64,000 nucleotides of DNA from NCBI RefSeq assembly GCF_021568315.1, contig NZ_JAKGSI010000003.1, positions 248,001-312,000 of the forward strand. Direction: 5' to 3'. Every line of letters starts with the position of its first letter. Within the stretch, counting starts at the first letter, position 1. The translations under genes and the position numbers were made by a program. Shown here in pieces: positions 44,489 to 57,130 of this stretch. The DNA is from Corynebacterium uropygiale. Its GTDB lineage: Bacteria; Actinomycetota; Actinomycetes; Mycobacteriales; Mycobacteriaceae. The notes beneath the pieces are model-generated. The model made no database searches and had not been told where the DNA came from. It saw only the letters and a list, made by a program, of their open reading frames with translations.

Positions 44489-45862
44489 GTGAGCACCCTG
44501 GCCATGATTTCTTTGACGGACAGCAGGGCGGAGGGATTCTTCGTCCTGCTGGTCACGATTCCCCTCCTCCTTTTTCTTCTCATCGGGGTGCGTCGACGAC
44601 GCCGAACGGCCCTCATCGTGGCGCTCGTTCTCGCCGCGGTGCTGTCGCTCCTTGCGTGGCTCATCGTGGAGAAGTGGTGGCGGCCCTTCCCGGATGCGCT
44701 GCCGTGGCGGATCTGCGCGGCGGTGGCCTCGAGCCTGGCCCTCTTCATCGGGGTGTGGGTGTACCGGGGGAGGAGGGTGCTGACCGCGGTGCTCTGTGCG
44801 CTCTCCATCGTGGGGACGTGGGGGCTCATCAATGTCCAATACCAGCAGTTCGCGACAGTGGAGTCCCTCGACCCCGAGCCGGTGAGTAGCCACATGGATC
44901 TCCCCGCCTTCCAGGCGCTGCGCTCCGCACCCCGCCAGAACGGGCGGACGGTGGGGGCGCTCGTCACGCTCCCCCTGCCCGGGTATCCCGCCGCGGAGGG
45001 CGGCTCCGCATTCCCCGCCCGCGACGCCGTGGCTTATGTCCCGCCCGCCTATTGGGAGCACCCGGAGATCGCGCTGCCCGTCCTCGTCCTCCTGGCCGGC
45101 AACCCCGGGGAGCCGATGGATTGGTTCCGCGACGGCCAGGGCGAGGACACCGCGGACCGCTACCAGGCCCAGCACGGCGGGGTGGCCCCCATCATCATCA
45201 GTGTCGACGGCACGGGCAGCTGGGCGGGCAACCCCATCTGCGTCGACGGACCCGAGCTCAAGGTGCGTACCTACCTGGAGAAGGACGTTCCCCGGCGGGT
45301 GAAAGAGACCTTCCGGGTCAATGAGGACACTCGCACGTGGACGATCGGCGGGCTGAGCTACGGAGGCACGTGCTCGCTTCAGGTGGTGGCGAACTCCCCG
45401 CAGGTGTACGGCTCCTTCCTCGACTTCTCTGGTCAGGCCGAGCCGACGGTGGGGGAGCACCGGGCCACCGTCGAGCAATTCTTCGGCGGCAGCGAGGAGA
45501 AGTTCCAGGCCGTCAACCCCGAGGCCCTCCTCACGAAGGCCGCGGGCACGGACACGTATGCGGGGATCGGGGGCCGCTTCATCGCCGGGAGCGCGGACGG
45601 GGAATCCGTCGCTGCCCTGCGCCACCTCCACGAACTCGCCGGGGCGGCGGGAATCTCCTCGACGATGGAAACCGTCCCCGGCGCGCATTCCTTCCAGGTG
45701 TGGCGTCGGGCGCTGGCGGACACCCTTCCCTGGGTCGCGGAGCGCGGCGGGCTGGCAGGCGTGCCAGCCGTCGGCACGGCACCCGCCACCACCCCAGGAC
45801 CCCACGCCGTGAATGACCCGGCCGGTCAGGCTAGTGTGCAGGAGAAAGGAACGGAGAAGTGA
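44489..45862 (+). CDS. Membrane-anchored esterase (Esterase D/mycolyltransferase fold)
   Basis: The 457 residues begin with three to four membrane helices (within 1-125) and then an alpha/beta hydrolase domain. VLVLLAGNPGEPMDWF, IIISVDGTGSWAGNP and the nucleophile elbow TIGGLSYGGTCSLQV (Ser near residue 290) mark the PF00756 group; PGAHSFQVW gives the His. The hydrolase part should face outside the membrane. Its stop overlaps the start of the MprF-like gene (TGATG). In C. glutamicum an esterase paired with an aminoacyl-lipid synthase has been linked to aminoacyl-phosphatidylglycerol turnover (recalled, not checked), so removal of the amino acid is the likely role. Confidence 0.8.
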   Translation: MSTLAMISLTDSRAEGFFVLLVTIPLLLFLLIGVRRRRRTALIVALVLAAVLSLLAWLIVEKWWRPFPDALPWRICAAVASSLALFIGVWVYRGRRVLTAVLCALSIVGTWGLINVQYQQFATVESLDPEPVSSHMDLPAFQALRSAPRQNGRTVGALVTLPLPGYPAAEGGSAFPARDAVAYVPPAYWEHPEIALPVLVLLAGNPGEPMDWFRDGQGEDTADRYQAQHGGVAPIIISVDGTGSWAGNPICVDGPELKVRTYLEKDVPRRVKETFRVNEDTRTWTIGGLSYGGTCSLQVVANSPQVYGSFLDFSGQAEPTVGEHRATVEQFFGGSEEKFQAVNPEALLTKAAGTDTYAGIGGRFIAGSADGESVAALRHLHELAGAAGISSTMETVPGAHSFQVWRRALADTLPWVAERGGLAGVPAVGTAPATTPGPHAVNDPAGQASVQEKGTEK

Positions 45863-48405
45863 TGGTCAAAACGGTGGGACGCCAGCTTGGCTCGGTGAGT
45901 GTGTGGGCGCTCAAACAACTGCTCTCGACGCCCGTGAGCCTCGTGCTCCTCGTCATCCTGTGGGGCTGCCACGTGGCAAATGCCCTGCTCCCGCAGTGGG
46001 ACATGATGGACACCCTGGGGCTCAGGATGCCCTATGCCATCAGTGACCCGCGGATCCTGGTCTGCGGCCTCACCACCCTCGGGGTGGGCAGCGCCGCGAT
46101 CGCGACCGTGGGCATCCTCCTCCTCGCAGTCCCGGCGGAGAGGATCCTCGGAAGTCGGCTTTTTGCCCTCTGTGCTCTGCTGGTGCACCTCGTCGCCACC
46201 CCGATTGGGCTCATGATCGCCCGCGCCGTCGAGGAAACCGGCCTGCACTGGTGGGGCGGCGACTTCCTCAACATGGTCCTCCTCTCGCCTGCGGGATGGA
46301 TCTTCGGCTCGGTGGCGATTGCCTCCGCGCGCATGCCGCTGTTGTGGCGACGACGGGTGCGCACGCTGCTCGGCGCGCTGAGCATCACGATGGTGCTCTT
46401 CTCCGGGACGCTCTCCGATGGGGTGGCGCTCGTCGCGCTCTTTGGGGGCGTCCTCGCGGGCGCGGTCCTCGCGCCGGAGCGCCCGGGTGAGGCCCGCGTC
46501 GCCTCGCGTCGGGAGGCGAGGAAGCTGCTCAGTCTCGTGTTTTTCTGCACGGCGCTGGGGCCGGTGCTCGCCGCCTTCAACCCTCTCGCCGAGGGCGCCT
46601 TCTCCGGTGTCATCCAGCTCATCTGGGGCCCGGAGATCTCGCTGGAAACGATGTACTCCCTCTGCCGCGAGGATTCCGCCAGCCAGGATTGCACCGACGC
46701 CGTGCTCCACGCCGCCCAGACAGGCGTGGGCTCCTTCCTGCTCAACCTCATCCCGCTGCTGGTCTACGGGGTGCTTGCCCTCGGTCTCATGAAGGGCCGA
46801 CGCCTGGCCTGGCAGCTCGCCGTTCTGGCGCAGCTGGTGACCATCGCGGTGATCGGGCTGCAGCTGTGGACCATCACGGACCTGGATGAACCCGACGTCC
46901 CGCTGCTGGTGATCAATGGCCTCATGATGACCCTGCCGTGGATCGTGAGCCTGGTGTTCCTGGTGGCTCGGCGCTCCCTCTTCCGGGTGCCGCTGCGCCA
47001 TGATGCGCTCCTCCGTGCGGCCGGTGGGGCACTCGTTGCGGCGCTGCTCAGCGCGCTGCTGTGGGTGCTCGGCGGGCTTGTGCTCTCCTCCCACTTCCAC
47101 CCGCACGCGACGATCCCCCTGCTGCTCGGCGACCTCCCGGCGGTCTACCTTCCGCCCGTCCTCGGGGAGCTCTACAACTACACGCTCGTGCCCCACACGA
47201 GCTCCGGGTGGATGCTCAACAACTGGACGGGCATCCTCTTCTGGGCGATCCTCCTCGTAGTGCTCTACCGCGCACTCATGTCCGTGCCGAACCCGGAGGA
47301 GGAGGCCCACCGCGCCATGGCCCGGGAGATCATCCGCCAGGGGACGGGGGACCACCTCTCCTGGATGACGCTCTGGGAGGGCAACCGCTACTGGTTTGCG
47401 CCCCCGCGAGACGAGGGCGGGCAGCCGTCGGGATACGTGGCCTACCGGGTGGATCGCGGCATCGCGGTGACCGTGGGCGAGCCGGTGCTGGGCGCCGGGG
47501 AGGATGATCCGCAGCGGATTGCCCTCCTCTTCGAGGACTACGCGACGAATAATGGTTGGCGCACCGCCTGGTACTCGGTGCGCTCGGAGTTCGCGCGGGA
47601 CTGCGGGCGTCGGGGATTCCGGGCCGTGCACGTCGCGGAGGAATCCACGCTGGATTGCCATCACCTCGAATTCCGCGGCAAGAAGTTCCAGAACATCCGC
47701 ACCGCCCGCAACCGCGCCGTGAAGGAGGGCATCTCGACGATCTGGGCGCCCTGGCAGGACTTAGACCCCCGGGTGAAGGAGTCGATCATCGCGCTCTCCG
47801 AGCACTGGGTGGCGGACAAGACGCTGCCGGAGATGGGCTTCACCCTCGGCGGGATCTCGGAGCTCAAGGAGCCGGGAACGCGGATCCTCGTGGCCGTCGA
47901 CGAGGACCTCCGCGTCCACGGCGTGACCAGCTGGCTTCCCGTCTACGAGGGTGGCGAGCTCGCCGGCTATACCCTCGACTTCATGCGCCGCGATGCCACC
48001 GGCTTCCGCCCCGTCATCGAGTACCTCCTCGCCGAGGGCGCACAGCGGGCCCAGGACGAGGGCCTCGGCTGGGTCTCCCTCTCCGGGGCTCCGCTCTCGC
48101 GCACAGACAGCGCGGAGGAGCCGGGCATTCTCGACGCCATCCTCGAGAAGCTCGGCCGCACGATGGAGCCGCTCTACGGCTTCCGCTCGCTTGCGGCCTC
48201 GAAGTACAAGTTCCACCCCGAGCACCACCAGTGGTTCCTCTGCTACGCCGATGAGCTGGCCCTGCCTGCGATCGGGCTCGCCGTCACCCACTGCTACGTC
48301 CCCGACATGAAGATGAGCGACGCCCTCAAAGCCGCCCGCGCCTGGGGCGAGTCCATGGGAGACCACGGGGAGAAAAAGGAGAGCCTCCCGGGGCCCAGGG
48401 GCTAG
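45862..48405 (+). CDS. MprF-like aminoacyl-phospholipid synthase (DUF2156)
   Basis: Transfers an amino acid from aminoacyl-tRNA to a membrane lipid (phosphatidylglycerol or diacylglycerol), changing surface charge. In 847 residues, about 1-475 form many membrane helices. The first of them have a rhomboid-like look (LAVPAERILGSRLFALCALL). About 490-810 are the cytoplasmic DUF2156 transferase domain (GYVAYRVDRGIAVTVGEPV, CHHLEFRGKKFQNIRTARNR, FRSLAASKYKFHPEHHQWFL). The ATG shares a base with the esterase stop. Alanine is the likely amino acid by comparison with C. glutamicum, but sequence alone does not show this. Confidence 0.85.
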   Translation: MVKTVGRQLGSVSVWALKQLLSTPVSLVLLVILWGCHVANALLPQWDMMDTLGLRMPYAISDPRILVCGLTTLGVGSAAIATVGILLLAVPAERILGSRLFALCALLVHLVATPIGLMIARAVEETGLHWWGGDFLNMVLLSPAGWIFGSVAIASARMPLLWRRRVRTLLGALSITMVLFSGTLSDGVALVALFGGVLAGAVLAPERPGEARVASRREARKLLSLVFFCTALGPVLAAFNPLAEGAFSGVIQLIWGPEISLETMYSLCREDSASQDCTDAVLHAAQTGVGSFLLNLIPLLVYGVLALGLMKGRRLAWQLAVLAQLVTIAVIGLQLWTITDLDEPDVPLLVINGLMMTLPWIVSLVFLVARRSLFRVPLRHDALLRAAGGALVAALLSALLWVLGGLVLSSHFHPHATIPLLLGDLPAVYLPPVLGELYNYTLVPHTSSGWMLNNWTGILFWAILLVVLYRALMSVPNPEEEAHRAMAREIIRQGTGDHLSWMTLWEGNRYWFAPPRDEGGQPSGYVAYRVDRGIAVTVGEPVLGAGEDDPQRIALLFEDYATNNGWRTAWYSVRSEFARDCGRRGFRAVHVAEESTLDCHHLEFRGKKFQNIRTARNRAVKEGISTIWAPWQDLDPRVKESIIALSEHWVADKTLPEMGFTLGGISELKEPGTRILVAVDEDLRVHGVTSWLPVYEGGELAGYTLDFMRRDATGFRPVIEYLLAEGAQRAQDEGLGWVSLSGAPLSRTDSAEEPGILDAILEKLGRTMEPLYGFRSLAASKYKFHPEHHQWFLCYADELALPAIGLAVTHCYVPDMKMSDALKAARAWGESMGDHGEKKESLPGPRG

Positions 48406-49283
48406 GCGTCCTCCGCCCCCGAGTCATCAGAGGCGGGCTCGTCATGCCACACCTCGCCGCCGCGCAGCCGCCGGGGGAGCTGATCCCCCGGCACATAACG
48501 CGCCGGGACCGCCCCGCCGAGCAGGGACTTCATGAGCTGCGCGGCCTCCGGCGAGCCCTCGCCGGGGAGGGGACGCTTGGCGCCCAGGATGATGATGTTC
48601 CCGTAGCGGCGCCCCTTGAGCATGGGCGGATCCGCGATGACCCCCACCGAGGGGAAGACCGCGCCCACCGTCGCGATCTCCGCGGCCGCGCCCTCGAGGT
48701 CCGCGTGATCCCCGCAGTTGAGCACGTAGAGTCCCGCCTCCGAGAGGCTCGCCGCCACCTCCTTCGCGAACTCGGCCGTGCACACGTGCCTCGGAGTGCG
48801 CGCCCCGGCAAAGACATCGCGGATGACGATGTCCCGGCTGGCCGGACGGGCCCGGGCGATGACCTCCCGCGCCTCGCTCGCGCGGATCTTCAGCTGGGGT
48901 GCGCGCGGCAAATCGAAGAGCTCCCGCACCAGGGCGGCGAGCTGGGCGTCGAACTCCACCACCGTGTTCCTCGACGACGGCCACCGCGCCGCGCACCAGC
49001 GCGCCAGCGAGCAGCCCGCGCCGCCGAGGTGGGTGACGCGCAGGCGCGTGATGTCGAGGTGGGCCGGGACGTAGGACTCGAGGGCCGCGGCGATCCACCG
49101 CATGTATTCGAACTCGAGGGCCAGCGGGTCATCGAGGCACAGATGCGAGGAGGGCACCCCATTCACCGAGAGCACCCAGCTGTTCTCCCGATAGGGATCG
49201 GCCTCCACCTCCAGGGTCCCGGTGCTGATCGGGTAGCTGCCGGCGGGGGAGGGGGACGAGGATCGTTTCGGTGCGCGCATCAC
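48402..49283 (-). CDS. Spermidine-synthase-like methyltransferase-fold protein
   Basis: The 293 residues have the fold of polyamine aminopropyltransferases: RVTHLGGAGCSLARW (SAM-type loop), VVEFDAQLAALVRELFDL, and DIVIRDVFAGARTPRHVCT followed by EF. The catalytic DxxxP loop of true spermidine synthase is replaced by DVFAG, as in the broad actinobacterial fused or stand-alone homologues whose activity is unknown. Start is a GTG at 49283, seven bases after TAGGCT; an ATG follows at once (49280). Its stop shares CTAG with the convergent stop of the MprF-like gene. Confidence 0.75.
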   Translation of the reverse strand: MMRAPKRSSSPSPAGSYPISTGTLEVEADPYRENSWVLSVNGVPSSHLCLDDPLALEFEYMRWIAAALESYVPAHLDITRLRVTHLGGAGCSLARWCAARWPSSRNTVVEFDAQLAALVRELFDLPRAPQLKIRASEAREVIARARPASRDIVIRDVFAGARTPRHVCTAEFAKEVAASLSEAGLYVLNCGDHADLEGAAAEIATVGAVFPSVGVIADPPMLKGRRYGNIIILGAKRPLPGEGSPEAAQLMKSLLGGAVPARYVPGDQLPRRLRGGEVWHDEPASDDSGAEDA

Positions 49284-49290
49284 GCCCCAT

Positions 49291-49296
49291 AGCCTA
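49291..49296 (-). promoter_or_regulatory. -10 of a probable leaderless promoter for the spermidine-synthase-like gene (TAGGCT)
   Basis: TAGGCT on the minus strand, seven bases before the GTG at 49283. Confidence 0.5.
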
Positions 49297-49314
49297 GCGA
49301 GCACCCTGCCTGGG

Positions 49315-49320
49315 TAAGCT
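49315..49320 (+). promoter_or_regulatory. Candidate -10 for mnmA (TAAGCT)
   Basis: TAAGCT would give a leader of about 40 bases that contains GGGGAGAAG before the mnmA ATG. It is divergent from the neighbouring leaderless promoter, 18 bases away. Confidence 0.4.
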
Positions 49321-49365
49321 GTGGGCGTCAGTGCGAGAAGGTCTGGAAGAAAGGGGAGAAGCAGC

Positions 49366-50481
49366 ATGCGCGTACTCGCGGCGATGAGCGGTGGCGTCGA
49401 TTCCTCGGTGGCCGCTGCGCGGGCTCTCGAGGCAGGGCACGAGGTCGTGGGCGTCCACCTCGCGCTCTCGCGGGACCCGCAGGCCGTCAGGGAATCCTCG
49501 CGGGGGTGCTGCTCGCTGGAGGATTCCGCCGACGCGCGCCGGGTGTGCGACAAACTCGGCATCCCCTTCTACGTGTGGGATTTTTCCGACCGCTTCCGCG
49601 AGGACGTCATCGATGACTTCATCGAGTCCTATGCCCGCGGGGAGACCCCCAATCCCTGTCTGCGCTGCAATGAGCGCATCAAATTCGCCGCGCTCCTGGA
49701 GCGCGCCCTCGCCCTCGGCTTCGACGCCGTCGCGACCGGCCACTATGCCACCCTTGACGACGACGGCCACCTGCGCCGTTCCCCCGACGAGAACAAGGAC
49801 CAATCCTATGTTCTGGGTGTGCTGAGCGAGCGGGAGCTCGCCCACTGCCTCTTCCCCGTGGGCGATACGCCCAAGCCCGAGATCCGGAAGGAGGCCGCCG
49901 CCCACGGCTTCTCCACGGCCTCCAAGCCGGATTCCTATGACATTTGCTTCATCCCCGACGGCAACACGCAGGCCTTCCTCGGGCGCACCATCGGCCTGCG
50001 CCCGGGGATGATCGTGGACCAGGAGGGTCACGAGCTGCGCACCCACGACGGCGCCTTCAACTACACGATCGGCCAGCGCAAGGGACTGGACATCAAGACG
50101 CCCGCTCCCGATGGCCGCCCGCGCTATGTCACCGACATCGATGCCCGGACCGGCACGGTGACCGTCGGCCCCCGGGAGGCCCTGGCCGTGACGGGGATCA
50201 GCGCGGATCGCCTCAAGTACCTCCACCCCCTCATGGACGGGGACATCGAGTGCCAGGTGCAGGTCCGCGCGCACGGCTCCGTGGTGGGCTGCACCGCGCA
50301 CATCGACCGCGCCGCCGACCACATGGAGCTGGAGCTCCGGGAGCCGTTAAGCGGCGTCGCCCGCGGGCAGGCCGCCGTGCTCTACCTCCCCATGGACGAT
50401 GGCCTGGGAGACATGGTCTTAGGCTCCGGCACCATCTGCGCCACCCGCGCCGCGGCGCCGGGGGAGGATCGCGATGGCTGA
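49366..50481 (+). CDS. mnmA: tRNA-specific 2-thiouridylase MnmA
   Basis: Adds sulfur to wobble uridine 34 of Lys, Glu and Gln tRNAs. The 371 residues start at [17 protein letters not shown] (PP-loop at residues 8-14) with GGGGAGAAG upstream. The two catalytic cysteines lie in [14 protein letters not shown] and [26 protein letters not shown] is also typical. It overlaps the following gene by eight bases. The sulfur donor is probably the cysteine desulfurase encoded at 43165-44280. Confidence 0.95.
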   Translation: MRVLAAMSGGVDSSVAAARALEAGHEVVGVHLALSRDPQAVRESSRGCCSLEDSADARRVCDKLGIPFYVWDFSDRFREDVIDDFIESYARGETPNPCLRCNERIKFAALLERALALGFDAVATGHYATLDDDGHLRRSPDENKDQSYVLGVLSERELAHCLFPVGDTPKPEIRKEAAAHGFSTASKPDSYDICFIPDGNTQAFLGRTIGLRPGMIVDQEGHELRTHDGAFNYTIGQRKGLDIKTPAPDGRPRYVTDIDARTGTVTVGPREALAVTGISADRLKYLHPLMDGDIECQVQVRAHGSVVGCTAHIDRAADHMELELREPLSGVARGQAAVLYLPMDDGLGDMVLGSGTICATRAAAPGEDRDG

Positions 50482-51472
50482 GGCCTGCGCCCCCGCCCAG
50501 CTCCGGGGCACGAACTGGCTGGACACCGCGGACATCATCGGCGGGGAGACGGGTGACACCCGCGTCCTCCCGCTCCTCCCGGAGCGGGGGATCATTGCCG
50601 ACGCCGTCGCCCGCACGGTGAGCCTCCTCGACGGCCTCCACGCCGAGCGCGGCCCCCGCTCCTGGCGGCTGAGCCCGCGCCCCCAGCGGCTCACCTGGGC
50701 CGCCCGGGACCTGTGGGAACGCGACCTCGATGGGCTGGAAGAACTGTGGGGATCCTGCGGCGGCACCGTGACGATTCCCCTCCTCGGTCCGTGGAGCCTC
50801 GTCACCCGCGTCGAGCTGGCAGGCGGGCACCGCGCCCTCACGGATGGGGGAGTGCTCCGCGATCTCCCCGGGATGTATGCCCAGGCCTTCGCTGACCTCG
50901 CCCGCGCGGCGCACCGGCGATTCGGCGCCCGCTGCGCCATCCTCCTGCTGGAGCCCGAGCTTTCGGCCCTCCACGCGGGCACCGTGCCGGGGACCTCGGA
51001 CTTCGACACGATCCCGGCCATCCCTGCCCCGCGCCTCACCCGCGTCCTCCACGAGCTCCTCGAGATTGTTCCCTCGGGAGAGAGCGCCCCGGAGATCACC
51101 CTGAGCTTCGGCATGCAGCAGGTCCTCTGGGATGTGGCCGAGGGCTGCGGGGCTCATCGTGTTGACCTCGCCCTTCGCACGGTGTGGGGATCGAGAGACC
51201 TCGACGGGCTGGGCTCCCTCCTCAGCCAGGGCACCTCGCTCAGCCTCGCCCTCGATGCGGCGGCTGGGGAGGAGCCCCAGGACAGCGCGCGCCGCCTTGC
51301 CCGACTCTGGCGAACCCTTGGCTTCGACCCCTCCTCACTCTCCGGTGACGTCCTCCTTCGGGGCCGGGATGACGCGGAGGTCTCCTCCTCCGCGGGGCTC
51401 GTTCCCCTCCTGCGTAGTCTCAGCGCTAGCGCGGAGATCCTCAGCAGGGACGCGGGCAACCTCCTCCTCTGA
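50474..51472 (+). CDS. MetE-like (vitamin-B12-independent methionine synthase fold) protein
   Basis: A 332-residue protein with the pattern of the C-terminal MetE/UROD barrel: [16 protein letters not shown] early on, [55 protein letters not shown]. The zinc-binding His-x-Cys of MetE is not visible, so methionine synthesis is unlikely. The same gene lies between mnmA and ligA in mycobacteria (Rv3015c-type). Overlap with mnmA suggests a tRNA-thiolation link. Function unknown. Confidence 0.65.
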   Translation: MAEACAPAQLRGTNWLDTADIIGGETGDTRVLPLLPERGIIADAVARTVSLLDGLHAERGPRSWRLSPRPQRLTWAARDLWERDLDGLEELWGSCGGTVTIPLLGPWSLVTRVELAGGHRALTDGGVLRDLPGMYAQAFADLARAAHRRFGARCAILLLEPELSALHAGTVPGTSDFDTIPAIPAPRLTRVLHELLEIVPSGESAPEITLSFGMQQVLWDVAEGCGAHRVDLALRTVWGSRDLDGLGSLLSQGTSLSLALDAAAGEEPQDSARRLARLWRTLGFDPSSLSGDVLLRGRDDAEVSSSAGLVPLLRSLSASAEILSRDAGNLLL

Positions 51473-51499
51473 GCGCCAGGCGCGAGTGGCTTTTAACCC

Positions 51500-55030
<3,531 letters not shown>

Positions 55031-55230
55031 GGCAGTTTCCTTCATCGTGGGGCCTGCGGCCGAGGGGAGGTCCCTCCGAGCCGAGATCACGAGTTTTTCT
55101 GTTGACTGACGGGTATTGATGGTACCGGCTCCCCCATGTGATGCGTAGAGGGGGACTGCATGGGGGTGGCCTCGGTGAAGTAGGATGGCCCACTAGCGAC
55201 CATAGACGTGAAGATGAGGAAGAAGGACTC

Positions 55231-55533
55231 GTGGCTGAGATTTCACGTGATGAGGTAGCCCACCTCGCCAAACTGTCCCGCCTGGCGCTCTCGGAAGAGG
55301 AGCTGGCCCAGTTTGCGGAGCAGATCGACGACATTATCGACAACGTCAAGGCCGTCCAGAAGGTCGATGTGGAGGGGGTCGAGCCGATGAGCCATCCCCA
55401 CAACATCAAGACGACGATGCGCGAGGACGTCGTCGAGAAGACCCTGGGCGCGGAGCAGGCACTGGACCAGGCTCCGGAGGTCCAGGACCAGCGATTTGTT
55501 GTTCCGCGCATTCTCGGTGGGGAGGCTGAATAA
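55231..55533 (+). CDS. gatC: Asp/Glu-tRNA amidotransferase subunit C
   Basis: Small subunit that holds GatA and GatB together in the enzyme that amidates Glu-tRNA(Gln) or Asp-tRNA(Asn). The 100 residues are family-typical ([40 protein letters not shown]). Start is a GTG with AGAAGGA upstream; a TAGGAT at about 55181 could be the -10. gatA follows after two bases. Confidence 0.93.
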   Translation: MAEISRDEVAHLAKLSRLALSEEELAQFAEQIDDIIDNVKAVQKVDVEGVEPMSHPHNIKTTMREDVVEKTLGAEQALDQAPEVQDQRFVVPRILGGEAE

Positions 55534-55535
55534 TC

Positions 55536-57044
55536 ATGACTGAACAGAATTCCTATGTGGTAGAGCAGTCCGCCAACGAACTCACCCGGCTGAGCGCCGC
55601 CGAGCTGGCCCGGCGCATCCACGGTGGCGAGGTAAGCTCCCGCGAGGTCACCCAGGCCCACCTCGACCGCATCGCGGAGACCGACGAGACGCTCCACGCC
55701 TTCCTCCACGTGAGCGCGGACTCGGCGCTCGCGGCGGCCGATGCCGTCGACGAGGCCCTTGCTCGCGGCGAGGAGCCCGCCTCCCCGCTGGCTGGCGTCC
55801 CCCTCGCGCTCAAAGATGTGTTCACGACGACGGACGCGCCGACGACCGCCGCCTCCAAGATCCTCGAGGGCTACATGAGCCCCTACGACGCGACCGTGAC
55901 GCGCAAGCTCCGCGAGGCGGGGATCCCGATCCTCGGCAAGACCAACCTCGACGAGTTCGCCATGGGCTCCTCCACGGAGAACTCCGCCTACGGCCCCACC
56001 CACAACCCTTATGACGTCGAGCGCACCGCCGGCGGCTCGGGCGGTGGCTCGGCGGCTGCGCTGGCGGCGGGCCAGGCCCCGCTGGCGATTGGCACCGATA
56101 CCGGCGGATCGATCCGCCAGCCGGCCGCGCTGACGAACACCGTCGGCGTGAAGCCCACCTATGGCACGGTGTCCCGCTACGGGCTCATCGCGTGCGCCTC
56201 CTCCCTCGACCAGGGCGGCCCCTGCGCGCGCACGGTCCTCGACACCGCACTGCTCCACAGCGTGATCGCTGGCCACGACCGCTTCGATGCCACGAGCGTC
56301 GATGAGTCGGTGGCCCCGATCGCGCCGGTCGTCGACGCCGCCAAGGAGGGCGCGCGCGGGGACCTCTCCGGCGTGACCGTGGGCGTTGTCCGCCAGTTCG
56401 ACCGCGAGGGCTACCAGCCCGGCGTGCTGAACTCCTTCCACTCGGCGGTCTCCCAGCTCAAGGAGCAGGGGGCCGAGGTCGTGGAGGTCGATTGCCCCCA
56501 CTTCGACGACGCCCTCGCCGCCTACTACCTCATCCTCCCCTGTGAGGTCTCCTCCAACCTCGCCCGCTTCGACGGCATGCGCTATGGCCGCCGCGTGGGC
56601 GATGACGGCCGCCACGACGCCGAGCAGGTCATGTCCCTCTCCCGCGCGGAGGGCTTTGGCCCCGAGGTGAAGCGCCGCATCATCCTGGGAACCTATGCGC
56701 TCTCGGTGGGCTACTACGACGCCTACTACATCCAAGCCCAGCGCGTGCGCACCCTCATCGCTCAGGACTTCGCGAAGGCCTTCGAGAAGGTTGACGTTCT
56801 GGTCTCCCCGACGACGCCGACCACCGCCTTCAAGCTGGGGGAGAAGGTCTCGGACCCGCTGTCCATGTACACCTTCGACCTCTGCACCCTGCCGCTGAAC
56901 CTCGCGGGCCTCTGCGGCATGTCGGTGCCCGCCGGCTTTGCCGAGGACAGCGGCCTGCCTACGGGCCTCCAGATCATGGCTCCGGCCTTCCAGGATGACC
57001 GCCTCTACCGCGTCGGCGCGGCCTTCGAAGCGGGGCGCTCCTAG
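55536..57044 (+). CDS. gatA: Asp/Glu-tRNA amidotransferase subunit A
   Basis: Glutaminase/amidase subunit. In 502 residues the amidase triad is visible: Lys in [10 protein letters not shown] (near 93), Ser in [10 protein letters not shown] (near 171) and Ser in [11 protein letters not shown] (near 190). [17 protein letters not shown] is also typical. Corynebacteria rely on this route for Gln-tRNA(Gln). Its partner gatB is about 6 kb downstream. Confidence 0.97.
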   Translation: MTEQNSYVVEQSANELTRLSAAELARRIHGGEVSSREVTQAHLDRIAETDETLHAFLHVSADSALAAADAVDEALARGEEPASPLAGVPLALKDVFTTTDAPTTAASKILEGYMSPYDATVTRKLREAGIPILGKTNLDEFAMGSSTENSAYGPTHNPYDVERTAGGSGGGSAAALAAGQAPLAIGTDTGGSIRQPAALTNTVGVKPTYGTVSRYGLIACASSLDQGGPCARTVLDTALLHSVIAGHDRFDATSVDESVAPIAPVVDAAKEGARGDLSGVTVGVVRQFDREGYQPGVLNSFHSAVSQLKEQGAEVVEVDCPHFDDALAAYYLILPCEVSSNLARFDGMRYGRRVGDDGRHDAEQVMSLSRAEGFGPEVKRRIILGTYALSVGYYDAYYIQAQRVRTLIAQDFAKAFEKVDVLVSPTTPTTAFKLGEKVSDPLSMYTFDLCTLPLNLAGLCGMSVPAGFAEDSGLPTGLQIMAPAFQDDRLYRVGAAFEAGRS

Positions 57045-57083
57045 TCCCAGCGGCTACCCCGCCCCTAGCCTCCTCCCGAAAAG

Positions 57084-57102
57084 GTGGGTTATGCTTACCT
57101 CA
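57084..57102 (+). promoter_or_regulatory. DtxR-type iron box
   Basis: The 19 bases GTGGGTTATGCTTACCTCA match the DtxR consensus TTAGGTTAGGCTAACCTAA at 14 positions, including the central GGTTA and the CC of the right arm. They cover a TATGCT -10 and sit 28 bases before the start of a siderophore-interacting protein, so iron-dependent repression is likely. Confidence 0.7.
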
Positions 57103-57130
57103 TCTTTCCGATGTGAGGAGGCTCTCTTTG

